Source: Corella eumyota
Taxonomy: Eukaryota; Chordata; Ascidiacea; Phlebobranchia; Corellidae
Length of the DNA stretch: 64,000 nucleotides
Direction: 5' to 3'
NCBI GenBank assembly: GCA_963082875.1
Contig: OY720099.1
Coordinates: forward strand, 2,480,001-2,544,000
The notes beneath the pieces were generated by a model that saw only the letters and a list, made by a program, of their open reading frames with translations, had not been told where the DNA came from and searched no databases. Of this stretch, positions 28,011 to 42,500 are shown in pieces. Numbering within the stretch: position 1 is the first letter of the stretch; each line of letters opens with the position of its first letter. A program made the translations under genes and the position numbers.

Positions 28011-30130
28011 ATCATTGGCCAAAAATATCACGTGACCTAATGAAAACCAAAATAAAAATTACCTCAAACTTTTGTTTTACTGAAAATTTTTGCGAAATGT
28101 TTTATCTTGAATGTTAGTTAGGCCAATGCGCGTCTAATAAAATACAAAATTTTAGGTTTTGAGATTTCATAAATTTTTAATAAAAGTTTCATAACTTTTA
28201 TGAATATTAATATTTTTGAAAAATATTTTGTAAACACGGTAATTGGACCTGTGCGGTTCTAACACAACAATTATTTTTCGATTTAAAATTTTTTATTTTT
28301 TTTCAAAAAATTTGTATGCAATATCATTGGCCAAAAAGATCACGTGACCTGATTAAACCCAAAATAAAAATTACCTCAAACTTTTGTTTTACTGAAAATT
28401 TTCGCGAAGTGTTTTATCTTGAATGTTAAATGCACGTCTAATAAAATACAAAATTTTAGGTTTTGAGATTTCATAAATTTTTAATAAAAGTTTCATAACT
28501 TTTATGAATATTAATATTTAAAAAAAATATTTTGTAAACACGGTAATTGGACCTGTGCGGTTCTAACACAACAATTATTTTTCGATTTAAAATTTTTTTA
28601 TTTTTTTTCAAAGAATTTGTATGCAATATCATTGGCCAAAAATATCACGTGACCTAATGAAAACCAATATAAAAATTACCTCAAACTTTTGTTTTACTGA
28701 AAATTTTCGCGAAATGTTTTATCTTGAATGTTAGTTAGGCCAATGCGGGTCTAATAAAATACAAAATTTTAGGTTTTGAGATTTCATAAATTTTTAATTA
28801 AAGTTTCATAACTTTTATGAATATTAATATTTTTGAAAAATATTTTGTAAACACGGTAATTGGACCTGTGCGGTTCTAACACAACAATTATTTTTCGATT
28901 TAAAATTTTTTATTTTTTTTTCAAAACATTTGTATGCAATATCATTGGCCAAAAATATCACGTGATCTAATGAAAACCAAAATAAAAATTACCTCAAACT
29001 TTTGTTTTACTGAAAATTTTCGCGAAATGTTTTATCTTGAATGTTAGTTAGGCCAATGCGGGTCTAATAAAATACAAAATTTTAGGTTTTGAGATTTCAT
29101 AAATTTTTAATTAAAGTTTCATAACTTTTATGAATATTAATATTTTTGAAAAATATTTTGTAAACACGGTAATTGGACCTGTGCGGTTCTAACACAACAA
29201 TTATTTTTCGATTTAAAATTTTTTATTTTTTTTCAAAAAATTGTATGCAATATCATTGGCCAAAAAGATCACGTGACCTGATTAAACCCAAAATAAAAAT
29301 TACCTCAAACTTTTGTTTTACTGAAAATTTTCGCGAAATGTTTTATCTTGAATGTTAGTTAGGCCAATGCGCGTCTAATAAAATACAAAATTTTAGGTTT
29401 TGAGATTTCATAAATTTTTAATAAAAGTTTCATAACTTTTATGAATATTAATATTTTAAAAAAAATTTTTGTAAACACGGTAATTGGACCTGTGCGGTTC
29501 TAACACAACAATTATTTTTCGATTTAAAATTTTTTATTTTTTTTCAAAGAATTTGTATGCAATATCATTGGCCAAAAATATCACGTGACCTAATGAAAAC
29601 CAATATAAAAATTACCTCAAACTTTTGTTTTACTGAAAATTTTCGCGAAATGTTTTATCTTGAATGTTAGTTAGGCCAATGCGGGTCTAATAAAATACAA
29701 AATTTTAGGTTTTGAGATTTCATAAATTTTTAATAAAAGTTTCATAACTTTTATGAATATTAATATTTTTGAAAAATATTTTGTAAACACGGTAATTGGA
29801 CCTGTGCGGTTCTAACACAACAATTATTTTTCGATTTAAAATTTTTTATTTTTTTTCAAAGAATTTGTATGCAATATCATTGGCCAAAAATATCACGTGA
29901 CCTAATGAAAACCAAAATAAAAATTACCTCAAACTTTTGTTTTACTGAAAATTTTCGCAAAATGTTTTATCTTGAATGTTAGTTAGGCCAATGCGGGTCT
30001 AATAAAATACAAAATTTTAGGTTTTGAGATTTCATAAATTTTTAATAAAAGTTTCATAACTTTTATGAATATTAATATTTTTAAAAAATATTTTGTAAAC
30101 ACAGTAATTGGACCTGTGCGGTTCTAACAC

Positions 30131-31337
30131 GAATTTGTATGCAATATCATTGGCCAAAAATATCACGTGACCTAATGAAAACCAAAATAAAAATTACCTC
30201 AAACTTTTGTTTTACTGAAAATTTTCGCGAAATGTTTTATCTTGAATGTTAGTTAGGCCAATGCGGGTCTAATAAAATACAAAATTTTAGGTTTTGAGAT
30301 TTCATAAATTTTTAATAAAAGTTTCATAACTTTTATGAATATTAATATTTTTAAAAAATATTTTGTAAACACGGTAATTGGACCTGTGCGGTTCTAACAC
30401 AACAATTATTTTTCGATTTAAAATTTTTTATTTTTTTTCAAAAAATTTGTATGCAATATCATTGGCCAAAAAGATCACGTGACCTGATTAAACCCAAAAT
30501 AAAAATTACTTCAAACTTTTGTTTTACTGAAAATTTTCGCGAAATGTTTTATCTTGAATGTTAGTTAGGCCAATGCGCGTCTAATAAAATACAAAATTTT
30601 AGGTTTTGAGATTTCATAAATTTTTAATAAAAGTTTCATAACTTTTATGAATATTAATATTTTTGAAAAATATTTTGTAAACACGGTAATTGGACCTGTG
30701 CGGTTCTAACACAACAATTATTTTTCGATTTAAAATTTTTTATTTTTTTTCAAAAAATTTGTATGCAATATCATTGGCCAAAAAGATCACGTAACCTGAT
30801 TAAACCCAAAATAAAAATTACCTCAAACTTTTGTTTTACTGAAAATTTTCGCGAAATGTTTTATCTTGAATGTTAGTTAGGCCAATGCGCGTCTAATAAA
30901 ATACAAAATTTTAGGTTTTGAGATTTCATAAATTTTTAATAAAAGTTTCATAACTTTTATGAATATTAATATTTTTAAAAAATATTTTGTAAACACGGTA
31001 ATTGGACCTGTGCGGTTCTAACACAACAATTATTTTTCGATTTAAAATTTTTTATTTTTTTTCAAAGAATTTGTATGCAATATCATTGGCCAAAAATATC
31101 ACGTGACCTAATGAAAACCAATATAAAAATTACCTCAAACTTTTGTTTTACTGAAAATTTTCGCGAAATGTTTTATCTTGAATGTTAGTTAGGCCAATGC
31201 GGGTCTAATAAAATACAAAATTTTAGGTTTTGAGATTTCATAAATTTTTAATAAAAGTTTCATAACTTTTATGAATATTAATATTTTTAAAAAATATTTT
31301 GTAAACACAGTAATTGGACCTGTGCGGTTCTAACACG
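30131..31337 (+). repeat. About 1.2-kb higher-order unit marked by a deleted monomer
   Basis: TAACACGAATTTGTATGC, in which roughly 55 bp (the AACAATTATT...T-run segment) is missing, occurs at about 30131 and again at 31337. The flanking monomers between the two share the same variants (CACAGTAATTGG just before each, CACGTAACCTG later), so a four-monomer block was duplicated. Confidence 0.75.
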
Positions 31338-34300
31338 AATTTGTATGCAATATCATTGGCCAAAAATATCACGTGACCTAATGAAAACCAAAATAAAAAT
31401 TACCTCAAACTTTTGTTTTACTGAAAATTTTCGCGAAATGTTTTATCTTGAATGTTAGTTAGGCCAATGCGGGTCTAATAAAATACAAAATTTTAGGTTT
31501 TGAGATTTCATAAATTTTTAATAAAAGTTTCATAACTTTTATGAATATTAATATTTTTAAAAAATATTTTGTAAACACGGTAATTGGACCTGTGCGGTTC
31601 TAACACAACAATTATTTTTCGATTTAAAATTTTTTATTTTTTTTCAAAAAATTTGTATGCAATATCATTGGCCAAAAAGATCACGTGACCTGATTAAACC
31701 CAAAATAAAAATTACTTCAAACTTTTGTTTTACTGAAAATTTTCGCGAAATGTTTTATCTTGAATGTTAGTTAGGCCAATGCGCGTCTAATAAAATACAA
31801 AATTTTAGGTTTTGAGATTTCATAAATTTTTAATAAAAGTTTCATAACTTTTATGAATATTAATATTTTTGAAAAATATTTTGTAACCACGGTAATTGGA
31901 CCTGTGCGGTTCTAACACAACAATTATTTTTCGATTTAAAATTTTTTATTTTTTTTCAAAAAATTTGTATGCAATATCATTGGCCAAAAAGATCACGTAA
32001 CCTGATTAAACCCAAAATAAAAATTACCTCAAACTTTTGTTTTACTGAAAATTTTCGCGAAATGTTTTATCTTGAATGTTAGTTAGGCCAATGCGCGTCT
32101 AATAAAATACAAAATTTTAGGTTTTGAGATTTCATAAATTTTTAATAAAAGTTTCATAACTTTTATGAATATTAATATTTTTAAAAAATATTTTGTAAAC
32201 ACGGTAATTGGACCTGTGCGGTTCTAACACAACAATTATTTTTCGATTTAAAATTTTTTATTTTTTTTCAAAGAATTTGTATGCAATATCATTGGCCAAA
32301 AATATCACGTGACCTAATGAAAACCAATATAAAAATTACCTCAAACTTTTGTTTTACTGAAAATTTTCGCGAAATGTTTTATCTTGAATGTTAGTTAGGC
32401 CAATGCGGGTCTAATAAAATACAAAATTTTAGGTTTTGAGATTTCATAAATTTTTAATAAAAGTTTCATAACTTTTATGAATATTAATATTTAAAAAAAA
32501 TATTTTGTAAACACGGTAATTGGACCTGTGCGGTTCTAACACAACAATTATTTTTCGATTTAAAATTTTTTATTTTTTTTCAAAGAATTTGTATGCAATA
32601 TCATTGGCCAAAAATATCACGTGACCTAATGAAAACCAAAATAAAAATTACCTCAAACTTTTGTTTTACTAAAAATTTTTGCAAAATGTTTTATCTTGAA
32701 TGTTAGTTGGGCCAATGCGCGTCTAATAAAATACAAAATTTTAGGTTTTAAGATTTCATAAATTATTAATAAAAGTTTCATAACTTTTATGAATATTAAT
32801 ATTTTTGAAAAATATTTTGTAAACACGGTAATTGGACCTGTGCGGTTCTAACACAACAATTATTTTTCGATTTAAAATTTTTTTATTTTTTTTTCCAAAC
32901 ATTTTATGCAATATCATTGGCCAAAAATATCACGTGACCTAATGAAAACCAAACTAAAAATTACCTCAAACTTTTGTTTTACTAAAAATTTTTGCAAATT
33001 GTTTTATCTTGAATGTTAGTTAGGCCAATGCGCGTCTAATAAAATACAAAATTTTAGGTTTTAAGATTTCATAAATTATTAATAAAAGTTTCATAACTTT
33101 TATGAATATTAATATTTTTGAAAAATATTTTGTAAACACGGTAATTGGACCTGTGCAGTTCTAACACAACAATTATTTTTCGATTTAAAATTTTTTTATT
33201 TTTTTTTCAAAACATTTTATGCAATATCATTGGCCAAAAATATCACGTGACCTAATGAAAATCAAAATAAAAATTACCTCAAACTTTTGTTTTACTGAAA
33301 ATTTTCGCGAAATGTTTTATCTTGAATGTTAGTTAGGCCAATGCGCGTCTAATAAAATACAAAATTTTAGGTTTTGAGATTTCATAAATTTTTAATAAAA
33401 GTTTCATAACTTTTATGAATATTAATATTTTTGAAAAATATTTTGTAAACACGGTAATTGGACCTGTGCGGTTCTAACACAACAATTATTTTTCGATTTA
33501 AAATTTTTTATTTTTTTTCAAAAAATTTGTATGCAATATCATTGGCCAAAAAGATCACGTGACCTGATTAAACCCAAAATAAAAATTTCCTCAAACTTTT
33601 GTTTTATTGAAAACTTTCGCGAAATGTTTTATCTTGAATGTTAGTTAGGCCAATGCGCGTCTAATAAAATACAAAATTTTAGGTTTTGAGATTTCATAAA
33701 TTTTTAATAAAAGTTTCATAACTTTTATGAATATTAATATTTTTAAAAAATATTTTGTAAACACGGTAATTGGACCTGTGCGGTTCTAACACAACAATTA
33801 TTTTTCGATTTAAAATTTTTTATTTTTTTTCAAAGAATTTGTATGCAATATCATTGGCCAAAAATATCACGTGACCTAATGAAAACCAAAATAAAAATTA
33901 TCTCAAACTTTTGTTTTACTGAAAATTTTTGCGAAATGTTTTATCTTGAATGTTAGTTAGGCCAATGCGGGTCTAATAAAATACAAAATTTTAGGTTTTG
34001 AGATTTCATAAATTTTTAATAAAAGTTTCATAACTTTTATGAATATTAATATTTTTGAAAAATATTTTGTAAACACGGTAATTGGACCTGTGCGGTTCTA
34101 ACACAACAATTATTTTTCGATTTAAAATTTTTTATTTTTTTTTAAAAAATTTGTATGCAATATCATTGGCCAAAAAGATCACGTGACCTGATTAAACCCA
34201 AAATAAAAATTTCCTCAAACTTTTGTTTTACTGAAAATTTTTGCGAAATGTTTTATCTTGAATGTTAGTTAGGCCAATGCGCGTCTAATAAAATACAAAA

Positions 34301-34699
34301 TTTTAGGTTTTGAGATTTCATAAATTTTTAATAAAAGTTTCATAACTTTTATGAATATTAATATTTTTAAAAAATATTTTGTAAACACGGTAATTGGACC
34401 TGTGCGGTTCTAACACAACAATTATTTTTCGATTTAAAATTTTTTATTTTTTTTCAAAGAATTTGTATGCAATATCATTGGCCAAAAATATCACGTGACC
34501 TAATGAAAACCAAAATAAAAATTACCTCAAACTTTTGTTTTACTGAAAATTTTTGCGAAATGTTTTATCTTGAATGTTAGTTAGGCCAATGCACGTCTAA
34601 TAAAATACAAAATTTTAGGTTTTGAGATTTCATAAATTTTTAATAAAAGTTTCATAACTTTTATGAATATTAATATTTTTGAAAAATATTTTGTAAACA

Positions 34700-37600
34700 C
34701 GGTAATTGGACCTGTGCGTTTCTAACACAACAATTATTTTTCGATTTAAAATTTTTTATTTTTTTAAAGAATTTGTATGCAATATTATTGGCCAAAAATA
34801 TCACGTGACCTAATGAAAACCAAAATAAAAATTACCTCAAACTTTTGTTTTACTGAAAATTTTCGCAAAATGTTTATCTTGAATGTTAGTTAGGCCAATG
34901 CGGGTCTAATAAAATACAAAATTTTAGGTTTTGAGATTTTATAAATTTTTAATAAAAGTTTCATAACTTTTATGAATATTAATATTTTTGAAAAATATTT
35001 TGTAAACACGGTAATTGGACCTGTGCGGTTCTAACACAACAATTATTTTTCGATTTAAAATTTTTTTATTTTTTTTCAAAACATTTTATGCAATATCATT
35101 GGCCAAAAAAATCACGTGACCTAATGAAAACCAAAATAAAAATTACCTCAAACTTTTGTTTTACTGAAAATTTTCGCGAAATGTTTTATCTTGAATGTTA
35201 GTTAAGCCAATGCGGGTCTAATAAAATACAAAATTTTAGGTTTTGAGATTTCATAAATTTTTAATAAAAGTTTCATAACTTTTATGAATATTAATATTTT
35301 TAAAAAATATTTTGTAAACACGGTAATTGGACCTGTGCGGTTCTAACACAACAATTATTTTTCGATTTAAAATTTTTTATTTTTTTTCAAAGAATTTGTA
35401 TGCAATATCATTGGCCAAAAATATCACGTGACCTAATGAAAACCAAAATAAAAATTACCTCAAACTTTTGTTTTACTGAAAATTTTTGCGAAATGTTTTA
35501 TCTTGAATGTTAGTTAGGCCAATGCACGTCTAATAAAATACAAAATTTTAGGTTTTGAGATTTCATAAATTTTTAATAAAAGTTTCATAACTTTTATGAA
35601 TATTAATATTTTTGAAAAATATTTTGTAAACACGGTAATTGGACCTGTGCGTTTCTAACACAACAATTATTTTTCGATTTAAAATTTTTTATTTTTTTAA
35701 AGAATTTGTATGCAATATTATTGGCCAAAAATATCACGTGACCTAATGAAAACCAAAATAAAAATTACCTCAAACTTTTGTTTTACTGAAAATTTTCGCA
35801 AAATGTTTATCTTGAATGTTAGTTAGGCCAATGCGGGTCTAATAAAATACAAAATTTTAGGTTTTGAGATTTTATAAATTTTTAATAAAAGTTTCATAAC
35901 TTTTATGAATATTAATATTTTTGAAAAATATTTTGTAAACACGGTAATTGGACCTGTGCGGTTCTAACACAACAATTATTTTTCGATTTGAAATTTTTTA
36001 TTTTTTTAAAAAAATTTTGTATGCAATATCATTGGCCAAAAAGATCACGTAACCTAATTAAACCCAAAATAAAAATTACCACAAACTTTTGTTTTACTGA
36101 AAATTTTCGCGAAATGTTCTATCTTGAATGTTAGTTAGGCCAATGCGCGTCTAATAGAATACAAAATTTTAGGTTTTGAACTTTCATAAATTTTTAATAA
36201 AAGTTTCATAACTTTTATGAATATTAATATGTTTGAAAAATATTTTGTAAACACGGTAATTGGACCTGTGCGGTTCTAACACAACAATTATTTTTCGATT
36301 TAAAATTTTTTATTTTTTTTCAAAGAATTTGTATGCAATATCATTGGCCAAAAATATCACGTGACCTAATGAAAACCAATATAATAATTACCTCAAACTT
36401 TTGTTTTACTGAAAATTTTCGCGAAATGTTTTATCTTGAATGTTAGTTAGGCCAATGCACGTCTAATAAAATACAAAATTTTAGGTTTTGAGATTTCATA
36501 AATTTTTAATAAAAGTTTCATAACTTTTATGAATATTAATATTTTTGAAAAATATTTTGTAAACACGGTAATTTGACCTGTGCGGTTCTAACACAACAAT
36601 AATTTTTCGATTTAAAATTTTTTATTTTTTTTAAAAATATTTGTATGCAATATCATTGGCCAAAAAGATCACGTGACCTAATTAAACCCAAAATAAAAAT
36701 TACCTCAAACTTTTGTTTTACTGAAAATTTTCGCGAAATGTTTTATCTTGAATGTTAGTTAGGCCAATGCGCGTCTAATAAAATACAAAATTTTAGGTTT
36801 TGAGATTTCATAAATTTTTAATAAAAGTTTCATAACTTTTATGAATATTAATATTTTTGAAAAATATTTTGTAAACACGGTAATTGGACCTGTGCGTTTC
36901 TAACACAACAATTATTTTTCGATTTAAAATTTTTTATTTTTTTAAAGAATTTGTATGCAATATTATTGGCCAAAAATATCACGTGACCTAATGAAAACCA
37001 AAATAAAAATTACCTCAAACTTTTGTTTTACTGAAAATTTTCGCAAAATGTTTATCTTGAATGTTAGTTAGGCCAATGCGGGTCTAATAAAATACAAAAT
37101 TTTAGGTTTTGAGATTTTATAAATTTTTAATAAAAGTTTCATAACTTTTATGAATATTAATATTTTTGAAAAATATTTTGTAAACACGGTAATTGGACCT
37201 GTGCGGTTCTAACACAACAATTATTTTTCGATTTGAAATTTTTTATTTTTTTAAAAAAATTTTGTATGCAATATCATTGGCCAAAAAGATCACGTAACCT
37301 AATTAAACCCAAAATAAAAATTACCACAAACTTTTGTTTTACTGAAAATTTTCGCGAAATGTTCTATCTTGAATGTTAGTTAGGCCAATGCGCGTCTAAT
37401 AGAATACAAAATTTTAGGTTTTGAACTTTCATAAATTTTTAATAAAAGTTTCATAACTTTTATGAATATTAATATGTTTGAAAAATATTTTGTAAACACG
37501 GTAATTGGACCTGTGCGGTTCTAACACAACAATTATTTTTCGATTTAAAATTTTTTATTTTTTTTCAAAGAATTTGTATGCAATATCATTGGCCAAAAAT

Positions 37601-37870
37601 ATCACGTGACCTAATGAAAACCAATATAATAATTACCTCAAACTTTTGTTTTACTGAAAATTTTCGCGAAATGTTTTATCTTGAATGTTAGTTAGGCCAA
37701 TGCACGTCTAATAAAATACAAAATTTTAGGTTTTGAGATTTCATAAATTTTTAATAAAAGTTTCATAACTTTTATGAATATTAATATTTTTGAAAAATAT
37801 TTTGTAAACACGGTAATTTGACCTGTGCGGTTCTAACACAACAATTATTTTTCGATTTGAAATTTTTTAT
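34700..37870 (+). repeat. Higher-order units of three and four monomers
   Basis: GTGCGTTTCTAAC appears at about 34717, 35650 and 36895, and the one-base-short AAATGTTTATCTTG follows each. ATGTTCTATCTTG and TTTGAACTTTCAT occur at about 36115/36177 and again at 37361/37423. Spacings of about 933 and 1246 bp equal three and four monomers. Confidence 0.75.
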
Positions 37871-39560
37871 TTTTTTTAAAAATATTTGTATGCAATATCA
37901 TTGGCCAAAAAGATCACGTGACCTAATTAAACCCAAAATAAAAATTACCTCAAACTTTTGTTTTACTGAAAATTTTCGCGAAATGTTTTATCTTGAATGT
38001 TAGTTAGGCCAATGCGCGTCTAATAGAATACAAAATTTTAGGTTTTGAAATTTCATAAATTTTTAATAAAAGTTTCATAACTTTTATGAATATTAATATT
38101 TTTGAAAAATATTTTGTAAACACGGTAATTGGACCTGTGCAGTTCTAACACAACAATTATTTTTCGATTTAAAATTTTTTTATTTTTTTTTCAAAACATT
38201 TTATGCAATATCATTGGCCAAAAAGATCACGTGACCTAATGAAAACCAAAATAAAAATTACCTCAAACTTTTGTTTTACTGAAAATTTTTGCGAAATGTT
38301 TTATCTTGAATGTTAGTTAGGCCAAAGCGCGTCTAATAAAACACAAAATTTTAGGTTTTGAGATTTTATAAATTTTTAATAAAAGTTTCATAACTTTTAT
38401 GAATATTAATATTTTTGAAAAATATTTTGTAAACACGGTAATTGGACCTGTGCGGTTCTAACACAACAATTATTTTTCGATTTAAAATTTTTAATTTTTT
38501 TTCAAAAAATTTGTATGCAATATCATTGGCCAAAAAGATCACGTGACCTGATTAAACCCAAAATAAAAATTTCCTCAAACTTTTGTTTTACTGAAAATTT
38601 TCGCGAAATGTTTTTATCTTGAATGTTAGTTAGGCCAATGCGGGTCTAATAAAATACAAAATTTTAGGTTTTGAGATTTCATAAATTTTTAATAAAAGTT
38701 TCATAACTTTTATGAATATTAATATTTTTGAAAAATATTTTGTAAACACGGTAATTGGACCTGTGCGGTTCTAACACAACAATTATTTTTCGATTTGAAA
38801 TTTTTTATTTTTTTTAAAAATATTTGTATGCAATATCATTGGCCAAAAAGATCACGTGACCTAATTAAACCCAAAATAAAAATTACCTCAAACTTTTGTT
38901 TTACTGAAAATTTTCGCGAAATGTTTTATCTTGAATGTTAGTTAGGCCAATGCGCGTCTAATAGAATACAAAATTTTAGGTTTTGAAATTTCATAAATTT
39001 TTAATAAAAGTTTCATAACTTTTATGAATATTAATATTTTTGAAAAATATTTTGTAAACACGGTAATTGGACCTGTGCAGTTCTAACACAACAATTATTT
39101 TTCGATTTAAAATTTTTTTATTTTTTTTTCAAAACATTTTATGCAATATCATTGGCCAAAAAGATCACGTGACCTAATGAAAACCAAAATAAAAATTACC
39201 TCAAACTTTTGTTTTACTGAAAATTTTTGCGAAATGTTTTATCTTGAATGTTAGTTAGGCCAAAGCGCGTCTAATAAAACACAAAATTTTAGGTTTTGAG
39301 ATTTTATAAATTTTTAATAAAAGTTTCATAACTTTTATGAATATTAATATTTTTGAAAAATATTTTGTAAACACGGTAATTGGACCTGTGCGGTTCTAAC
39401 ACAACAATTATTTTTCGATTTAAAATTTTTAATTTTTTTTCAAAAAATTTGTATGCAATATCATTGGCCAAAAAGATCACGTGACCTGATTAAACCCAAA
39501 ATAAAAATTTCCTCAAACTTTTGTTTTACTGAAAATTTTCGCGAAATGTTTTTATCTTGA
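37850..39560 (+). repeat. Trimer higher-order unit, 937 bp
   Basis: GGCCAAAGCGCGTC with AAAACACAAAA (38322 and 39259) and AAATTTTTAATTTTT (38487 and 39424) recur at exactly three-monomer spacing, with matching variants between. Confidence 0.75.
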
Positions 39561-42500
39561 ATGTTAGTTAGGCCAATGCGCGTCTAATAAAATACAAAAT
39601 TTTAGGTTTTGAGATTTCATAAATTTTTAATAAAAGTTTCATAACTTTTATGAATATTAATATTTTTAAAAAATATTTTGTAAACACGGTAATTAGACCT
39701 GTGCGGTTCTAACACAACAATAATTTTTCGATTTAAAATTTTTTATTTTTTTTCAAAGAATTTGTATGCAATATCATTGGCCAAAAATATCACGTGACCT
39801 AATGAAAACCAATATAAAAATTACCTCAAACTTTTGTTTTACTGAAAATTTTCGCGAAATGTTTTATCTTGAATGTTAGTTAGGCCAATGCACGTCTAAT
39901 AAAATACAAAATTTTAGGTTTTGAGATTTCATAAATTTTTAATAAAAGTTTCATAACTTTTATGAATATTAATATTTTTGAAAAATATTTTGTAAACACG
40001 GTAATTGGACCTGTGCGGTTCTAACACAACAATTATTTTTCGATTTAAAATTTTTTTATTTTTTTTTCAAAACATTTTATGCAATATCATTGGCCAAAAA
40101 TATCACGTGACCTAATGAAAACCAAAATAAAAATTACCTCAAACTTTTGTTTTACTGAAAATTTTCGCGAAATGTTTTATCTTGAATGTTAGTTAGGCCA
40201 ATGCACGTCTAATAAAATACAAAATTTTAGGTTTTGAGATTTCATAAATTTTTAATAAAAGTTTCATAACTTTTATGAATATTAATATTTTTGAAAAATA
40301 TTTTGTAAACACGGTAACTGGACCTGTGCGGTTCTAACACAACAATTATTTTTCGATTTAAATTTTTTTATTTTTTTAAAGAATTTTGTATGCAATATCA
40401 TTGGCCAAAAAGATCACGTGACCTAATTAAACCCAAAATAAAAATTACCTCAAACTTTTGTTTTACTGAAAATTTTCGCAAAATGTTTTATCTTGAATGT
40501 TAGTTAGACCAATGCGCGTCAAATAGAATACAAAATTTTAGGTTTTGAAATTTCATAAATTTTTAATAAAAGTTTCATAACTTTTATGAATATTAATATT
40601 TTTGAAAAATATTTTGTAAACACGGTAATTGGACCTGTGCGGTTCTAACACAACAATTATTTTTCGATTTGAAATTTTTTATTTTTTTAAAAAAATTTTG
40701 TATGCAATATCATTGGCCAAAAAGATCACGTGACCTAATTAAACCCAAAATAAAAATTACCTCAAACTTTTGTTTTACTGAAAATTTTCGCGAAATGTTT
40801 TATCTTGAATGTTAGTTAGGCCAATGCGCGTCTAATAGAATACAAAATTTTAGGTTTTGAAATTTCATAAATTTTTAATAAAAGTTTCATAACTTTTATG
40901 AATATTAATATTTTTGAAAAATATTTTGTAAACACGGTAATTGGACCTGTGCGGTTCTAACACAACAATTATTTTTCGATTTAAAATTTTTTTATTTTTT
41001 TTTCAAAACATTTTATGCAATATCATTGGCCAAAAATATCACGTGACCTAATGAAAACCAAAATAAAAATTACCTCAAACTTTTGTTTTACTGAAAATTT
41101 TCGCGAAATGTTTTATCTTGAATGTTAGTTAGGCCAAAGCGCGTCTAATAAAACACAAAATTTTAGGTTTTGAGATTTCATAAATTTTTAATAAAAGTTT
41201 CATAACTTTTATGAATATTAATATTTTTAAAAAATATTTTGTAAACACGGTAATTGGACCTGTGCGGTTCTAACACAACAATTATTTTTTGATTTAAAAT
41301 TTTTTATTTTTTTTTAAAGAATTTGTATGCAATATCATTAGCCAAAAATATCACGTGACCTAATTAAACCCAAAATAAAAATTACCTCAAACTTTTGTTT
41401 TACTGAAAATTTTCGCGAAATGTTTTATCTTGAATGTTAGTTAGGCCAATGCGCGTCTAATAAAATACAAAATTTTAGGTTTTGAGATTTCATAAATTTT
41501 TAATAAAAGTTTCATAACTTTTATGAATATTAATATTTTTGAAAAATATTTTGTAAACACGGCAATTGGACCTGTGCGGTTCTAACACAACAATTATTTT
41601 TCGATTTAAAATTTTTTTTTTTTTTTTAAAGAATTTGTATGCAATATCATAGGCCAAAAATATCACGTGACCTAATGAAAACCAAAATAAAAATTACCTC
41701 AAACTTTTGTTTTACTGAAAATTTTCGCGAAATGTTTTATTTTGAATGTTAGTTAGGCCAATGCGCGTCTAATAAAATACAAAATTTTAGGTTTTGAGTT
41801 TTCATAAATTTTTAATAAAAGTTTCATAAATTTTATGAATATTAATATTTTTGAAAAATATTTTGTAAACACGGTAATTGGACCTGTGCGGTTCTAACAC
41901 AACAATTATTTTTCGATTTAAAATTTTTTATTTTTTTTCAAAAAATTTGTATGCAATATCATTGGCCAAAAAGATCACGTGACCTGATTAAACCCAAAAT
42001 AAAAATTACCTCAAACTTTTGTTTTACTGAAAATTTTCGCGAAATGTTTTATCTTGAATGTTAGTTAGGCCAATGCGCGTCTAATAAAATACAAAATTTT
42101 AGGTTTTGAGATTTCATAAATTTTTAATAAAAGTTTCATAACATTTATGAATATTAATATTTTTGAAAAATATTTTGTAAACACGGTAATTGAACCTGTG
42201 CGGTTCTAACACAACAATTATTTTTCGATTTAAAATTTTTTATTTTTTTTCAAAAAATTTGTATGCAATATCATTAGCCAAAAATATCACGTGACCTAAT
42301 TAAACCCAAAATAAAAATTACCTCAAACTTTTGTTTTACTGAAAATTTTCGCGAAATGTTTTATCTTGAATGTTAGTTAGGCCAATGCGGGTCTAATAAA
42401 ATACAAAATTTTAGGTTTTGAGATTTCATAAATTTTTAATAAAAGTTTCATAACTTTTATGAATATTAATATTTTTGAAAAATATTTTGTAAACACGGTA

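Noticed and set aside
27621-38003. Short open frames inside the satellite (27621, 29173, 37818), with similar peptides
   Set aside because: They are the same stretch of the repeat read in one frame. Most monomers interrupt it and length changes break it, so there is no sign of coding selection.
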